A stretch of DNA of 64,000 nucleotides from Costus lasius (taxonomy: Eukaryota; Streptophyta; Magnoliopsida; Zingiberales; Costaceae), in assembly GCA_027563935.2 (NCBI GenBank), contig CM050449.1, positions 14,584,501 to 14,648,500 of the forward strand, given 5' to 3'. Made by a program: the position numbers and the translations under genes. A model generated the notes under the pieces. The model was not told where the DNA came from, searched no databases, and worked only from the letters and a program-made list of their open reading frames with translations. Shown here piece by piece: positions 36,499 through 48,189 of this stretch; positions within the stretch are counted from its first letter, which is position 1, and each line of letters begins with the position of its first letter.

Positions 36499-37012
36499 CC
36501 AAGCACCTAGACTCTTCTCCTGTATCCTCATTGAGCCCAAGGCCCAATCTAGTAATCTAGAGTCTTTCCCCTATAATAGTCATTCTCATATGTAGTGTTG
36601 GCATCCTAGACCAAGTGGAAAACACAGGCTCTACCTTTGCCCTCATTTAGCCTATAGCCCAGTTAGCTAATTCAAATGACTTAAAAATAAGTCTCAAACC
36701 TTATTCTTGTCGAAGATCAATTAATATGAACCTCTGTTTAATCAATAGTAATCGTCCTATAACCTAAAATGATCATTATCTTAATTGAATCTAAATTAAT
36801 TTATAATTCGATCCAAGGCTACTCAATTAAATTATAATTTCAAGTGTTCCTGTGTTCGACTTTATAGGTTCCATATGACATTAATAGTGATGAAATAGAA
36901 TAGATAATCACAAGTAGTAAAGGCATATGGCAACACATTATTACTACTCTAAGTCATAAAAAAGGTGTCTTTAGTGGACATCTTTAGTGGACATCTTCTA
37001 GCCAACAATGTA
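36499..37012. other. Intergenic DNA, no gene seen
   Basis: AT-rich DNA of unknown origin. TCTTTAGTGGACA is repeated in tandem at about 36970-36995. Confidence 0.45.
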
Positions 37013-37747
37013 GGCCTCGTTTGGAGCTTCGGGCCAGCAGCTTCTGCAGGCCGCGCTCGCTATTTTTCATAAGTTTTGTCGTTTGGCCATCGACTTCTTG
37101 GGCCACACCTGACAATTTTTACTGTTTCCAGCCAGCTGATGGAATGACGCTTCTTCTGCCCGTTGGAGTGCCCATGAAAGAAAAAAAAAAAGAAACCCTT
37201 TCGAGCCACCTCTTCTTTCGCCTCCTCAGCCACGACCCCCAAGCTACTTCGAGCCGCCTCTTCCACCGGAAATCTCCTTCCGCCTCCTCAGCCCGACCCT
37301 AAATCGGTCCGCGACCGCGAAGAACAAAAGGTATGCTTCTTCGTCGCTTCCTTTTCTAACTCATATCGCTTTTCTAATCGTTTTCTCTCGGAAATTAATT
37401 GTTTGCTGTAAATTTCTCTTATCCACCTTTTAATCTGATCTCCTCTCCCTCGGGCGTTCTGCTTTTTGTCTAATCGATCTATTCTTGAGGATCGCAGTAT
37501 GAGGACCCTTATTCCAACATGTTCTCCTCTAAATCTTCTTATTTTTCAAGTTTGTCTACTAAGATTTATTTGGTTTAGAAATCGGAGACAAACAATAATT
37601 TGATTTCGTCACAGTACAGCATTTATATACTATTTATCCAGTCAGCAATTCATCCAAACAGTCTTCAGATTATCCAGCCAGCTCTGGTCAAACCAGCTCT
37701 GGTCAAACCAACATAAGCTATAAGCTCCCACAACCCCAAACTGGCCC
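37013..37747. mobile_element. Possible Harbinger-type MITE with GC-rich left half
   Basis: The left end is GGCCTCGTTTGGAG; the right end, reverse-complemented, is GGGCCAGTTTGGGG. These fit Tourist-like termini. The flanking trinucleotides (GTA and ATA) are not identical, so the target duplication is imperfect. The left half (37020-37330) is GC-rich with an open frame, and near 37331 an AAAAG|GTATGC donor-like site follows it, so it could contain a captured exon. The right half is ordinary AT-rich DNA. AGCTCTGGTCAAACC is duplicated near 37680-37710. Confidence 0.5.
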
Positions 37748-38560
37748 ATAATCTCTCTCTTTTAATATCTAAATTAGACAAAAATGTCTCACTTGTTATT
37801 CTAGTTATGTAGACATGACTCAATTAGGATAACATAATCCCCTGTTTGGTCATATACTCTCAGTTATATTCCTATGAGAGAGATCCTTAGATGTCAAAGT
37901 TCCTTAAGCAAGGGATAAATCCTATGTTGATCACTCGTATATGACTTGTGACTTGTGACTCGTATATGTTAAATACTACGTATATGACTTGTGACTCATC
38001 CAATGACAACTATTATAATCCTTTTGATGATAAACTTACGAGTGTTTTTAAGCGAAGTCTTCATTCTCAACTAGTTGAGAGTCTTTTTTTTTTTTTCCTT
38101 CTTGAGAGCTAGTTCGATGGAGTGAGCTTTGTCACTTAATTAGCCACTTAAGGAACTTGCCTACAAAATTGTATATCATACACTAATTATACCAAGATAC
38201 ATGAATATATTTTTAATCCATAAGACATTTTTAATCTATTTTTTTAATATACCATACACTAATTATACCAAAATTGTATATCATATATTTTTAATCTATT
38301 TATAATACATAATAAATATATTTTTAGTATATAATACTTCATAATCAAGATGAATATATCGGGGTATTGGGCAACGGAGATTTATGATGAATATAATATA
38401 AAAATTTAGATTCAAATATAATATATCGAAACTTACAATCATATAAAAGTTTTTGGAATTCATTCTCAAGCCGCAACGAATCAGACTAATTCTCTTATTT
38501 AAATAGAGAGGATAAAGAAAAATATAAAGAATTAGGCAAGCCCCAAACTCATCGTCTCAA
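37748..38560. other. AT-rich 3' flank of the aspartic protease gene
   Basis: No gene. Several short TATACCATACACTAATTATA repeats lie near 38170-38280. The sequence just left of 38561 should hold the protease 3' UTR and polyadenylation site. Confidence 0.5.
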
Positions 38561-40073
38561 TCAGGAACGGCAGGTGGAGCGCCGGAATCTGAGCCGTCGA
38601 TTCTTGAGATCGAACTCCCAAATGTGTTCCTGCTGCAGGATGTTGCCAATGGTGGACACCCCCGGCCACGGCGCTGACGTGAGGCCGATGCACCTCACCC
38701 CCTCCGCCACGTCGATCACGTAGCTCTTCGCCGGCGGCTCCAGCCGCGCCGGCCCCAACAGGTGGATCACCATCTTTGGCACGGTCGCCTTTTGCCCCGC
38801 CGCCGTCCAGTTGTAGCAGAACTCGAAGGGGTCTACCTTCACTCTGGGGACTCCACCGAGGCGCCGGTTCAGCGCCGATGCCACCGCCGAGTAGGCCGGC
38901 TCTGCCAGCACGGTGAGGCTGGTGCCTGAATCGAGGATAGTGCCGCCGCCGAGGCCGGCGTCCCACACGGCGTCGGGGATGGGGAGCATCTCGTCGCCGA
39001 CGGATATGCCCTCGACGCGTACGGAGTAGAATGGCTGGAGGCGGGGGTCGAGGAGGAGATCGGTGGCGCGGGGCGGCGGCGCAGAGAGGGCAGGAGTTGG
39101 GCCGAAGGTGAGGCGGCTGGAGGCGTTGCGGGGGCTGAGGTGGTCCACGAGGCAGTAGGAGAAGCGGCCGCCGAAGCGGGCGGCCGCGCGGGCGGCGAAG
39201 GAGACGCCGCTGTAGCCGAGGCCCAGCACACCGTCCGATGCAAGGAAGCTAGATCCGACGGAGGAAGTGGTGCAGCCCACCACGAGTCCCCGCAGCTTCG
39301 TGCGACGCCCGCCCTTGGACAGCGTTATCGTCGCCGATTCCTCCGCGTACACGCCTTTCGCCGTCGATCCGTCGGAGTACCTGCGACAGGCCCGTTTTGC
39401 TGAGTGAGCAGCTGTGCACATTGCAGGCAGGGAATCCGAGGAAGAAACAGCAAACAGGACAAGCGTGCAGGTGTGGGAAATGGGACCCATCGCCACGTTA
39501 CCCATAATTATAAGCACATGGGCTCGCGGGAGTGGGACATGTGGCCAGAGCGAAGGGAAGCGCAGACTTGCACATGTCGGACGAGCATCTGATGGGGCCG
39601 TACGAGCTGGAAGCCTCCGGACGAAACGCCCGCCTGCCACCGCCACCAGCAGAGTGTTCCCGGCGGCCGTGCCGCCGCCCGAGGCACTTGACCCAGGTGA
39701 GATCGCTGCCCGTGTCAGCCACCAGCACGAACTTCTGCGCCGGGGTGCCGAGCTGGAATCGCACGAAGTACTGCCCTGTGCCCGTGTACGCCCCCGACGA
39801 AAGCGGCATCGCGAACGACTCCACAGACGGCGCGAACGACCGCAGCTTCCGGTGGTGCTGGAGCTGCCCGGTCACCCGGGCGATCATCCGCTGCCGGAGG
39901 TGGTCCCCGCGGACGAGGTCGCGGAAGTGGTCGAGCCGGGTGGCGGCGGAGCGAGGCGGCGTGTGGCGGAGGAGCTCGAGGTGGAGGGCGCCCGAGTGCG
40001 GGTTGGATTCGGCATCGAGGCCACAGAAAAAGGGAAAGAGGCAGAGAATAACAAGTATGGGAAGGGAATGCAT
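38561..40073 (-). CDS. Nepenthesin-like (A1-type) aspartic protease, 2 exons, 463 aa
   Basis: Exon 1 is 40073-39502 and exon 2 is 39380-38561. The 121-bp intron has TATGG|GTAACG and TCGCAG|GTACTCC, and the phases join to YNYGYSDGS. The N-terminus MHSLPILVILCLFPFFCGL is a signal peptide, followed by a propeptide. The two catalytic aspartates are Asp120 in DTGSDLTWVKC and about Asp341 in ILDSGTSLTVL. Between them lie the flap region with YSDGSTAKGVYAEE and many cysteines, as in plant atypical aspartic proteases. The protein ends FRRSTCRS. It is expected to be secreted or apoplastic/vacuolar and to cleave proteins at acidic pH; substrates cannot be told. Length fits the family (about 430-480). 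The exons are strongly GC-rich, unlike the flanks. The gene appears intact. Confidence 0.93.
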
Positions 40074-40697
40074 CGGGTTGCAGCTGAATTCTTCAGCAAA
40101 CAGCAGCAGGGATCAAAATGAGTACTGCACGATAATTGGCAGGAACAAGAAAACGATTGAGATTCTTGAGATGAAGTTGAAGTGGTAGGATACAGAGTGA
40201 GAACAGAGAGAATAGCTGTGATGTACGAACAGAGAAGTGTGATCGTAATTGTTATGATATGGAAGTGGAAAATTTGTTGCACGAGGCACATGGAAGGTTG
40301 TCGAACTTGACAGCAGTACACAAGGGAACACAGGAACAATAATGGCTGCAGCTGTGGATCCTCTAAATGTATGGCACAGCAGTCAGCACATCTGATGCGC
40401 TAAAAAAGAAAACAGAGTAATTATTATTATTGTTATTATTTTTGACCTAAAAAATTAAATAATAAGGTAAAAACTTAATTCCAATAATTTGTTATGAATA
40501 AATAAATTTTTTTTTAAAAAAATAAGTTTGATATCTTTTTTTAATAAAGTGTCTTTTTAGTGCTTTGCGTATAGTTTTATACTAAACATCCTCTGAACTA
40601 CAATTTAAATTATTTTTATTAGGAGAGCCTCGTGGGTTTCAACGTAGGACGCCATTCTGATGTGGGCCGGCCTACGGCCCAGCAACGTCAGCGCAAG
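40074..40697. other. Upstream region of the protease gene
   Basis: 40074-40400 should hold the 5' UTR and promoter on the minus strand; it contains no single convincing TATA box. 40400-40620 is AT-rich. Confidence 0.45.
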
Positions 40698-41440
40698 TGT
40701 GATGCCCCGGCCCGGTATCGAGTCAAAACGGGGTCAACCGACGCTCCACGTCAGCCACCCTTATTAATTTCTTCGTCATCATCTTCTCCGCGCGCTCCGC
40801 GCCCTCTGCGACTGCCGTCGCCGTGATGACGCCGGACCGGAGTCACCGGCAGGGGAAGGGCCGCCTGCCCTTCGCCTTCAGCCTCATCGGCGTCCACGCC
40901 TGGACGCCGGTCTCATCGGAGCGTCTCACGCTTCCGCTTGACTCCGCCGGACTCCCCTCGCCGTCCATCGCTGCGCCGCGCTCCTCTCGCGTGATCTTGG
41001 GCGCTCAGTGGGCCCTTCCCAAGTCATCGCCGTCGACGCAGCTCGCCGGCCTTTCTGAGGGGAGGAGGAAGGGGCGGCGGACCTCCGTCCGCCGCTGCAC
41101 TCGTGCCTCTGCACCTCGCCCTTCCCTGTCTTCGAGAGGGAGCTGCCGCCCCCTTTTAACGTCTTCGTCCATTTCGTCCGACGCGACGTCTGGCAAGAGG
41201 ACGCCCGACAGCCGCCTGCTGCCCACCTGCGTGCGCCGTCCGCCTCTCTGCCATCGACGGGATGCCAGCCGCCCGCTGCGTGTCCGGTCCGCCGCTTGCC
41301 TCGGGACAAAGAAGCCGCCGCTTCTCTTGCGACTCCGCGCGGTCGAGCTCGTGGGCCTCGCCAAGCCCACTCGCCGTTTCCAGCCCAGCCCGGAGCCCAT
41401 CCGGTCAATGGGTGTAACCTGTGCGGGTCTCGGCATTACG
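40698..41440 (+). repeat. Possible GC-rich solo LTR
   Basis: It starts TGTGATGCCCCGG at 40698. A candidate end GGCATTAC at 41432-41439 would be the inverted partner of TGTGATGCC. There is no matching 5-bp flank and the final CA is missing, so this is weak. The alternative is GC-rich upstream DNA of the small gene at 41792. The long frames here on both strands have no recognisable domain. Confidence 0.3.
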
Positions 41441-41791
41441 GTCTCCATTGCTAAATGTCGGCGAGAAAGATCGAATCGGTTGCCGAGTCAGCGTCTCATA
41501 ATTCATCTGCCGCGGTCGCTTATCCATCCACTCGGCAGTCCAGCTGCTGCTCATCATGCGATCCACCCACCTTAGCTTACCGAACGCTCAAGCGCGAATC
41601 AATGGCGCCGCAGAGCTGGACCCACGGTCGCTTTCATTTGGTAAGTATACATATTTCTTTGAACTGGCGGCAACGGCCAGAGAAAAAAAGAGAAAACGCT
41701 GACTTTGGCCTTTATCAGTTTTCTTCCCAAAAAAAGCCGGTCCGTTGACGGCGCCGAAAACACGGGAACAGAAAAAAACAAAGGAAGAGAG

Positions 41792-42026
41792 ATGTTGGAG
41801 CTCCTCGTCTTGGGATGCACCGGCATTGTGGTCTTCCTCCACAGCGCCAACTTCTTCTTTCGCGCTCTTTCCCGCCGCCTCGCCTCCCGATCCCTCTGGT
41901 TAGATCATAACTCTGTTGCTCCTCTTCCTCCTCGTGATCATCTCAACGTCAATTAGCTGTGATTCATAGCTTTGATGACGAAGCTGTTGCTTGCCTTTCA
42001 GCTTCCTTGGAGTAGCAGCATGGTAG
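41792..42026 (+). CDS. 43-aa single-helix membrane protein, 2 exons
   Basis: Exon 1 is 41792-41898 and exon 2 is 42002-42026, with a 103-bp intron (CCCTCTG|GTTAGA, CCTTTCAG|CTTCC). The join is in phase: the Leu codon is followed by a split Cys codon and the end is FLGVAAW before TAG. The product starts MLELLVLGCTGIVVFLHSAN, a hydrophobic helix, followed by FFFRALSRRLASRSL with basic residues on one side. It therefore looks like a tail- or head-anchored small membrane protein. A read-through of the intron gives an alternative 54-aa product. I do not recognise the family for certain. Support comes from the strong pyrimidine-rich acceptor, the stop immediately after splicing and the sensible helix. 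It lies between the protease and acyltransferase genes on the opposite strand. Confidence 0.6.
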
Positions 42027-43125
42027 GAGGATGGATTTGAAGGGATCGCTCTTCTGGATGAAGAGGATGATTATTATTGATCTGATTTTGTTCAACAGTT
42101 CATTAATTTGGGTAGGCAATATGAAGCACATGGAATCTGTATACGGATGATTTGCCAATTGCTGCTTTCTTCCTCTTTGGTTCCTCCCGTGCTTAAACCG
42201 ATGGAGAAAGTTTGGTTGTTCTTATCAAGTATTATTAATTTATTATAACGCAGAAATGAAGAGTTCACAAAGGGGCTTGTGCTCACGGGGTGAACCTCTG
42301 TACTGTCTTATCTTTAGCTGTGATGCCAATCGCGTGCCTGTTCATGAGATTGGTACTATAAGATTCTTTATGGCCCAGAAATAGGATCTGATTTCAGTCG
42401 GATTGTCTGTATCTGATGTGTTCGATCAAACAGTACAACATACTATTTTAAAGGAGAGATTGTTCAGCCTTGTAAGGAAGGCATCTAGACGCCTCTTAAA
42501 CGATTAGCATCTCAGGAAGACTAAAATCATTAAAAGAAAAATCTTCCGGAGTGAATAACTCTCAAAGGGCTCAAGATATTAGTCCTCAACGCGCTCATCA
42601 ATTTACATGATTCATTACATTACGCACCGAATGACCATGCGCTAGTTCTTTTATTGGCACACTTGAGTGACTCTTAACACTAGTTAAGTTGACAAAATAG
42701 TCAATAAAATGTGTGTATAAAAGACACGTAAAATAGTCAACTAGGCAAGCAAAGTTGAGTCTTACCTCATACATCTCATCATCTCTTCTCGTATGTACCG
42801 TTGTACAAGACTTAGTATCCATTGGAAACAAGTATTGAAGTGATGAGACATGCATTGGTAAGGGACTAAACTCAGCCACTTAGCTCGGTCGACAAATCCC
42901 ATCTGCCATATCAACATCAGTTGATATATCTTCGCCATTACAAAACAATACATCTATAATTTGTTAATGTTTGGGAAATGTTTGGGAAACAAGAAGAGAC
43001 ATGATCTTTAAATCAGAGGACATTGCTTTATGTTTTGTGATGATGAAGCTATCCACCATGGGATTTCGCTAATGAAGATATTCTACTGATGAACTTGGTC
43101 TCAAAACTTTCATGCTATAACAAGT
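42027..43125. other. Intergenic DNA between convergent genes
   Basis: It should hold the 3' UTR of the small gene (left) and of the acyltransferase (right). A minus frame at 42879-42598 has no recognised domain and is not called. Confidence 0.5.
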
Positions 43126-45153
43126 TTATTCTGCTTTCCTCAACTTGTTTTCTTTCCCACGATTCAGTTTGACTTGGAGTGCTTCCTTCATGAGCTTGAG
43201 GGAATCAGCAAAGTCATCCACGAGCTGATGAGGATCTTGTATCACCTCTTCGTCCACCGCCGCAACTATCTTCATTGCGTTCACGTAACTTTGGAAATGA
43301 AGCGTCAGTGCCTGATTCAATCATAAGAATTAATCAGCTGGATCAATCAGAAAGTGTGCTTTTCTTTTAAGGATGTGTATGCTTAACTTACTTGTGGATG
43401 CCCGTATGTACTGGCAGCAATATAAACAAGCCGGTGGCCAAAGAACTCAACCTCTTCGATCGGCCCAACCATGTTTGATAGCGATAGAGTCGTGTGACTG
43501 AGTACCCTACGGCACAGGTTAGCGGCTGCCTGTTCGTAGGAGTGGAGAATTAGTAACCTCAGTTCGAAATCAGAATGATGCATGCCATGGAGTTCAATTC
43601 GCGTCTACCTTAATGCCGAAACATTTAACAATTAGATCTCCACTTTTGAAGGTGAAGATGGCTTCAAGAGAATTCTTCTTCTTCTCAGAGATTGCCTTGC
43701 TTCTGCGCACGTAGTCCAAAGGATCCTCGAGCTTGCAGATCGTTAATGGCAGGATCATGTAGCCAATCAAATTCCCCCACTTCGTCCCGCCATCCCTGCC
43801 CTCCATAAGTTCAGCCAAATCCTGCTCATGGTCATAATTATTAATCATCGCAATTGAACAAATTTCCTCATGAAGAAACACCGAGTTCATAGACGCCCAC
43901 ATGAATCCCTGGAACCGGTCGGATGTTTACGAGCAGAGTTGATCGGAGTCGAATGTTCGACCGGAATCCCTTCTCATATCTCCGAGCAAGGTAACGAGTC
44001 AACGCTGCAGAAGTCAAACCAACAAGCACGTCGTTCACGGTCTGCAATTAAAATAAAGGCCGATCAGCTATGTGTTAGATGTGTATTTCGAATTTGTAAG
44101 CAGGGAAGAAGCAGGGCTTACGCAGCCGACGGCTTCCTTGACGTCCTTGATGTCATCCAGGCTGACCGTCCGGTGCACGATTCGCCTGGGCCGGAACTCT
44201 GTGCCCATCGAGCCCCTGAGCGGCGTCCTTGTGTCCTTAAGGAAGAAGGTGGTGGCTGTGAAGAGGGCGATGTCGACGAGGGTGTTCCACACGAGGACGA
44301 GAGAAGCCCACAGCCAAAGAAGAAGCGTGAGCGCGAACGGGGCGTTGGGCTTAGTGGCGTTTGCACTTGACCACTGCCGCCGCCTGGCGCCAGGGAGAGT
44401 GGGGACGGAGTTCGGATCTGAGGCCTTGCGAGCGCAGGCGAGGATGAGGGACATGAGGGAGGCGCCGTCGCCGAGACAGTGGTGGAGGCGGAGGACGGCG
44501 ACGGCGGCAGCGTCGGAGGTGGGAAAGTTGAGGACGTGGATCTCCCAGAGGGGACGGCTGTGATCCATGGGACAGGAGGTAAGGTGCGACACATAATCCT
44601 CCACCACCTGGTCCGGCGAGACGTCGGAGCCGCTGCCGTCGCCGTCTCGTGGGTCCAGGTTGGGGATCACGATGTGATCCTCCACCGCCACCTTGGTCGG
44701 GACCCATCTTGACTTTGTCCCTCCGGTCTCATCCAAGACCTGCATGAAATCGGAAGACGACGCATTTAAATTCTCACCAAGACAGCTATGAAATTAAAAA
44801 CATCAAGAAAATTAGACCATTGACATAAGATCAGCAACGCGTCTATATCTGACATAATTGATTACCGGGATGGTACGGAAGCGGGGGTGGCGGGCGAGGG
44901 TGGAATCCAGGCCGTGCTTGAGGGCGGCGACGTCGATCAGTGTGCTGAATCCCATGATACCCACGACGTAGCAGTCAAAGCCGCGCTGGTGGAAGAGTCG
45001 CCCGCCCGGGCTCACCGGCTCCTCCTCCTCCTCCTCCCTTCTTTTCTCTCCACTAATTAGTTTCCATCCTCCTCCTCCGGCTGCTCCGCTGTCTCTCGCC
45101 GTCTTGATCGACAATTGCTGCCTCTTCGTCGGCGCAGCGCCGCCGTCCTCCAT
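43126..45153 (-). CDS. WSD1-type wax ester synthase/diacylglycerol acyltransferase, 6 exons, 527 aa
   Basis: Exons: 45153-44866, 44739-44122, 44041-43901, 43821-43609, 43529-43392 and 43311-43126. All junctions are phase 0, with GT-AG introns of 79-126 bp. The N-terminal part has PVSPGGRLFHQ and STLARHPRFRTIP. The acyltransferase active site HHCLGDG is at residues 182-188; the second His is catalytic in the WS/DGAT family. Then come a hydrophobic stretch (LTLLLWLWASLVLVWNT), the NDVLVGLTSAAL motif, KWGNLIGYMILPL, NMVGPIEEVEFFGH and LTLHFQSYVNAMKI, all in the family order. The length suits plant WSD proteins (about 480-530). The enzyme joins acyl-CoA to a fatty alcohol (wax ester) or to diacylglycerol, usually at the ER for cuticular wax. 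Which activity dominates cannot be told. The Gly- and Glu-rich insert at residues 23-45 is unusual, but the gene seems intact. Confidence 0.93.
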
Positions 45154-46347
45154 AAGTGGCACACGTATTTGTGAATGCACGCGGGCGCGGCGCGGACGCA
45201 AAGGGAGCTTCAGGAGTAGTAATTGAAGACAGGCGAGAAAGAAGAATACTTCAAATTCTCCTAGTCCTTAGGAAAAGAAAATTAACTGTAATATTCTGTC
45301 TGCGGGGATTGCAGGATATCTCAATTTCAAAGGAGCTGAACCTGCCACATCCCACATGGTCCGTATTTGTACGCTGGACAAACAGCGTTTGAGTTGTGGA
45401 AACCACTCTTGATTTGGAAATGTTCCGACTTATTCTAGAAATCAGAGGGGCATTTTTGAAAGCATACCGAAGTGATTAGTTTAATAGCATCGTGGTAGAC
45501 TGAAACACAGAGACATTGAATGGCACCAGTTTTTAATTCTATACACATCAATTCTAGTTAACTGTAAGCGTTTCAATTCGATTCCCCAGTTGACTATTAT
45601 TCCAAGAAGAGTAAAATAAGCTTTCCAATTGCAAGATAGAATTGATAAATATTAAAGTTGTAGCAGATGGAAAAAAAAAAGCAATAAATTGTATTCACTA
45701 TTAGAATTTGACTTAGATCTTAAAAGCAGAAATCTTCAAACATATATTAGAAATCCAAAAATCTCTCACATGGCTTCCGACTTTTTCTTGAGATAAGACC
45801 ACTAGGGTTTCACAAGTCAAAAAAAGTTTGTCCATCAAAAAATCTTTAGATGAGGCCAAGTTTGAAATTTTCCGAACAAAGAACCACACATGAAAGGTCA
45901 GAAGCAAACTGAAAGTCGTACACGAATACATGATACAAAACGGGGGGATTCAAGCCATCTAAAAGGATCGTATAGGGAAAAAACAAGAGAAAGAGGGCTA
46001 AGGGGGATAAGGGAACAGGGGAAATCACTAGAGGGGAAAAAACCTTACTTCCGATTTGATGATGTGCCTCGGGTAGATAAGTCTTGGACGAAAAACTAGG
46101 GTTCCGATCTTGAGTATGGGTATCGGTCACAGTACCCAACGCTCCCCGAGTGGTGTTGCTGAGCAGACGCCGCGTTAAATCGCCCGTTTTGTCGCTGGGA
46201 GATGGAGATGTCGAAGGGGAGTTCTCTCGCTCAACTCTTGTGGCCGTTGACTAGAGCCGAGGAGCAAGCGAGTCTTGTCCGCGCGCCTGGTGGAGTCGAA
46301 CAGGAGAGGTCGTCTTCCACCCACAACGAGCAGAACCAGGACGAAGA
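45154..46347. other. Upstream region of the acyltransferase gene and intergenic DNA
   Basis: 45154-45400 should carry the minus-strand promoter and leader. The rest shows no gene. 46150-46347 is GC-rich and continues at 49659 if the LTR element is removed. Confidence 0.5.
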
Positions 46348-47793
46348 CTAGGTGTCAGGCCTGGGTTCGGCCCAACCCAAGCCCAGGCTCACTACATGAA
46401 GAAGCCCACCTGCTGAGAAAGAAAACCCGGTCAACAATCAATGTTGACCCGGAAAAAGAAGGTGCGGCGGCATCCTCTTCGCACGATGCTACGAGTTCGG
46501 CGCGGCGAACGCGCACGGCGGAAGCGGACGAAGAGCTTCGTCTTCAGCGGGCGACGCGGAACCTCAGGCGAGTCCCTCGGCGATAGACGCGGACACAGAA
46601 GCGCGTGGCGGCGTCGACGTTTGCAAACGAGGCGACGACCGGGTCGTGCGGATGCGAGGAAGGGAAGCAACAGGCTTCTTGGACAGGCGATGGTCGCGAA
46701 GGACGCGGAGAACTCGGCCGCGACAACGGTCTTCATAGCGAGACAGCTTCGGATCTTCCGAGCGCGTGTGGACGGAGCAAAGAAGCAGGCGGCTTCTTCG
46801 GGCGATGCAGGGGCGAGAAGCGTGGACGACGTGGTCCACGCAAACGAGTGAAGCAGGGGAGCTCCTTCCCTATAAAGCCCGACGAGGTGGACGGAGCTCG
46901 GTGTGCGCAGAGGCGACACCACGGGGAGGGCGCGACGGAGGGCGACTCCACCAGGTGAGCGGGTACGCCACCACCGGCGATGGCGAGGCGCGCCGTCGCC
47001 CCGTCCAAGCCCACAGACGGAACAAGGAGAGTCTGTGAGTTTGAGCGAGCCGGCGACGACGAGCGTCGAGGCGAGAGAGAGAGCTTGAGTGCTTGAGCGA
47101 TTATAACCGTCGACAGAGGTCGGCGGCGAGGGAGGGAAGAGGGGCACCGGCCGGAGGGCCGACGGCGAGTTAGAGGAAGTCTGTACCGTTTTCCAAGAAT
47201 AAACGAAGCTTTCTCCACTCCGATATCCTCTTCCCCTGTTGGTAGTCCTTTCCGCGGTATCGGCGACGAGCTTCGACGGTAGGCGGTTGCCGGACGGCGA
47301 GCAGGCGACGCGAGGAAGACGAAGAACAGTCGACGGCTTCGTTCGAACGCGTCGGGCGTTCGAAATGAGGCGAGTCAACGCAGCGGCGGTCAATGGACGA
47401 TTTCGAACGCGAAATCAAATTTGGGACGCTGACGTCAGACGGACGTCAGCGTGCAAAATCGAATCGGCAAAATGAAATTCGGCGCGGCGAGATTTCGATC
47501 GAGGGCTGACGTCACGCCGACGTCAGCAAGAGCATGATTTTGACTTCGGTCAAAATCAGAGAGAAGTATAATTTAAATTACGGTTTGATTTCGGATTCTC
47601 TAATTAGGGTTAGGGTTTTCCGTGCGAATTGTAATTTGGGAATTGAAAAAGTGAGCGGGAACTAGGGTTTCGAATTTGGGGACGAGATTCGGTCCGGGAA
47701 CCCTAGCGCGATCACGTTCCGGTGTTCCGCCGAACGGCTCTAGGAAGCGGATAAGCACTGTTTTTAGACCGTTCCGACCGGGGCGTGACAACA

Positions 47794-47805
47794 GGTATCA
47801 GAGCC
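47794..47805 (+). other. Primer binding site (initiator Met tRNA)
   Basis: GGTATCAGAGCC starts 3 bases after the LTR 1 end and pairs with the 3' end of plant initiator Met tRNA, the normal primer for minus-strand synthesis in many plant LTR elements. It fixes the element's orientation as plus. Confidence 0.85.
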
Positions 47806-48176
47806 TAAAGTGATCCAGCAGCATGGTGAATCAAGGAGATCCGAGATGTAGCAGACACAGGTGCTCAGCAGGAGCAATTCCAGCTCGCTACGACGTAGAC
47901 TGGGGCACGAGGGGTTGGGCAATACGTTATGATGTGAACCCAGTCGTGCCAAGTCAGGCGGAGTGCTGAAGATTCAGTGCGCTAATACGTGAACTCAGTT
48001 CTTGCAGGTCGAGCGGAGCATCGACGGGGATGATGCGACCGTGATAAGTACTGAGTTGGGCGAAGCACTATGACACGTGATGAAGAGGGATCAGCGAGAC
48101 CTCTTCCCAGAGCAGCGAGCTCCGATGATAACGACAGGAGAACGTCAGACGAACATCGAGGACGATGTTTAAATCA

Positions 48177-48189
48177 GGTGGGGGAGAAT
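48177..48189 (+). other. Polypurine tract of the empty-interior LTR element
   Basis: GGTGGGGGAGAA directly precedes the second LTR (TGTCAGG at 48190). Position and composition are those of a plus-strand primer. Confidence 0.85.

Noticed and set aside
39414..40188. Plus frames of 218-235 aa
   Set aside because: Antisense shadows of the aspartic protease exons.
40823..41575. 250-aa plus frame and overlapping 160-aa minus frame
   Set aside because: GC-rich, both strands open, no known motif; possibly part of a solo LTR.
43870..44563. Plus frames of 163-166 aa
   Set aside because: Antisense shadows of the acyltransferase exons.
46431..47393. 320-aa minus frame and its near-copy in the second LTR (48192-49256)
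   Set aside because: Both are inside the LTRs of the empty-interior element; the copies do not preserve one frame and the composition is Arg/Ser/Pro-rich without domains.
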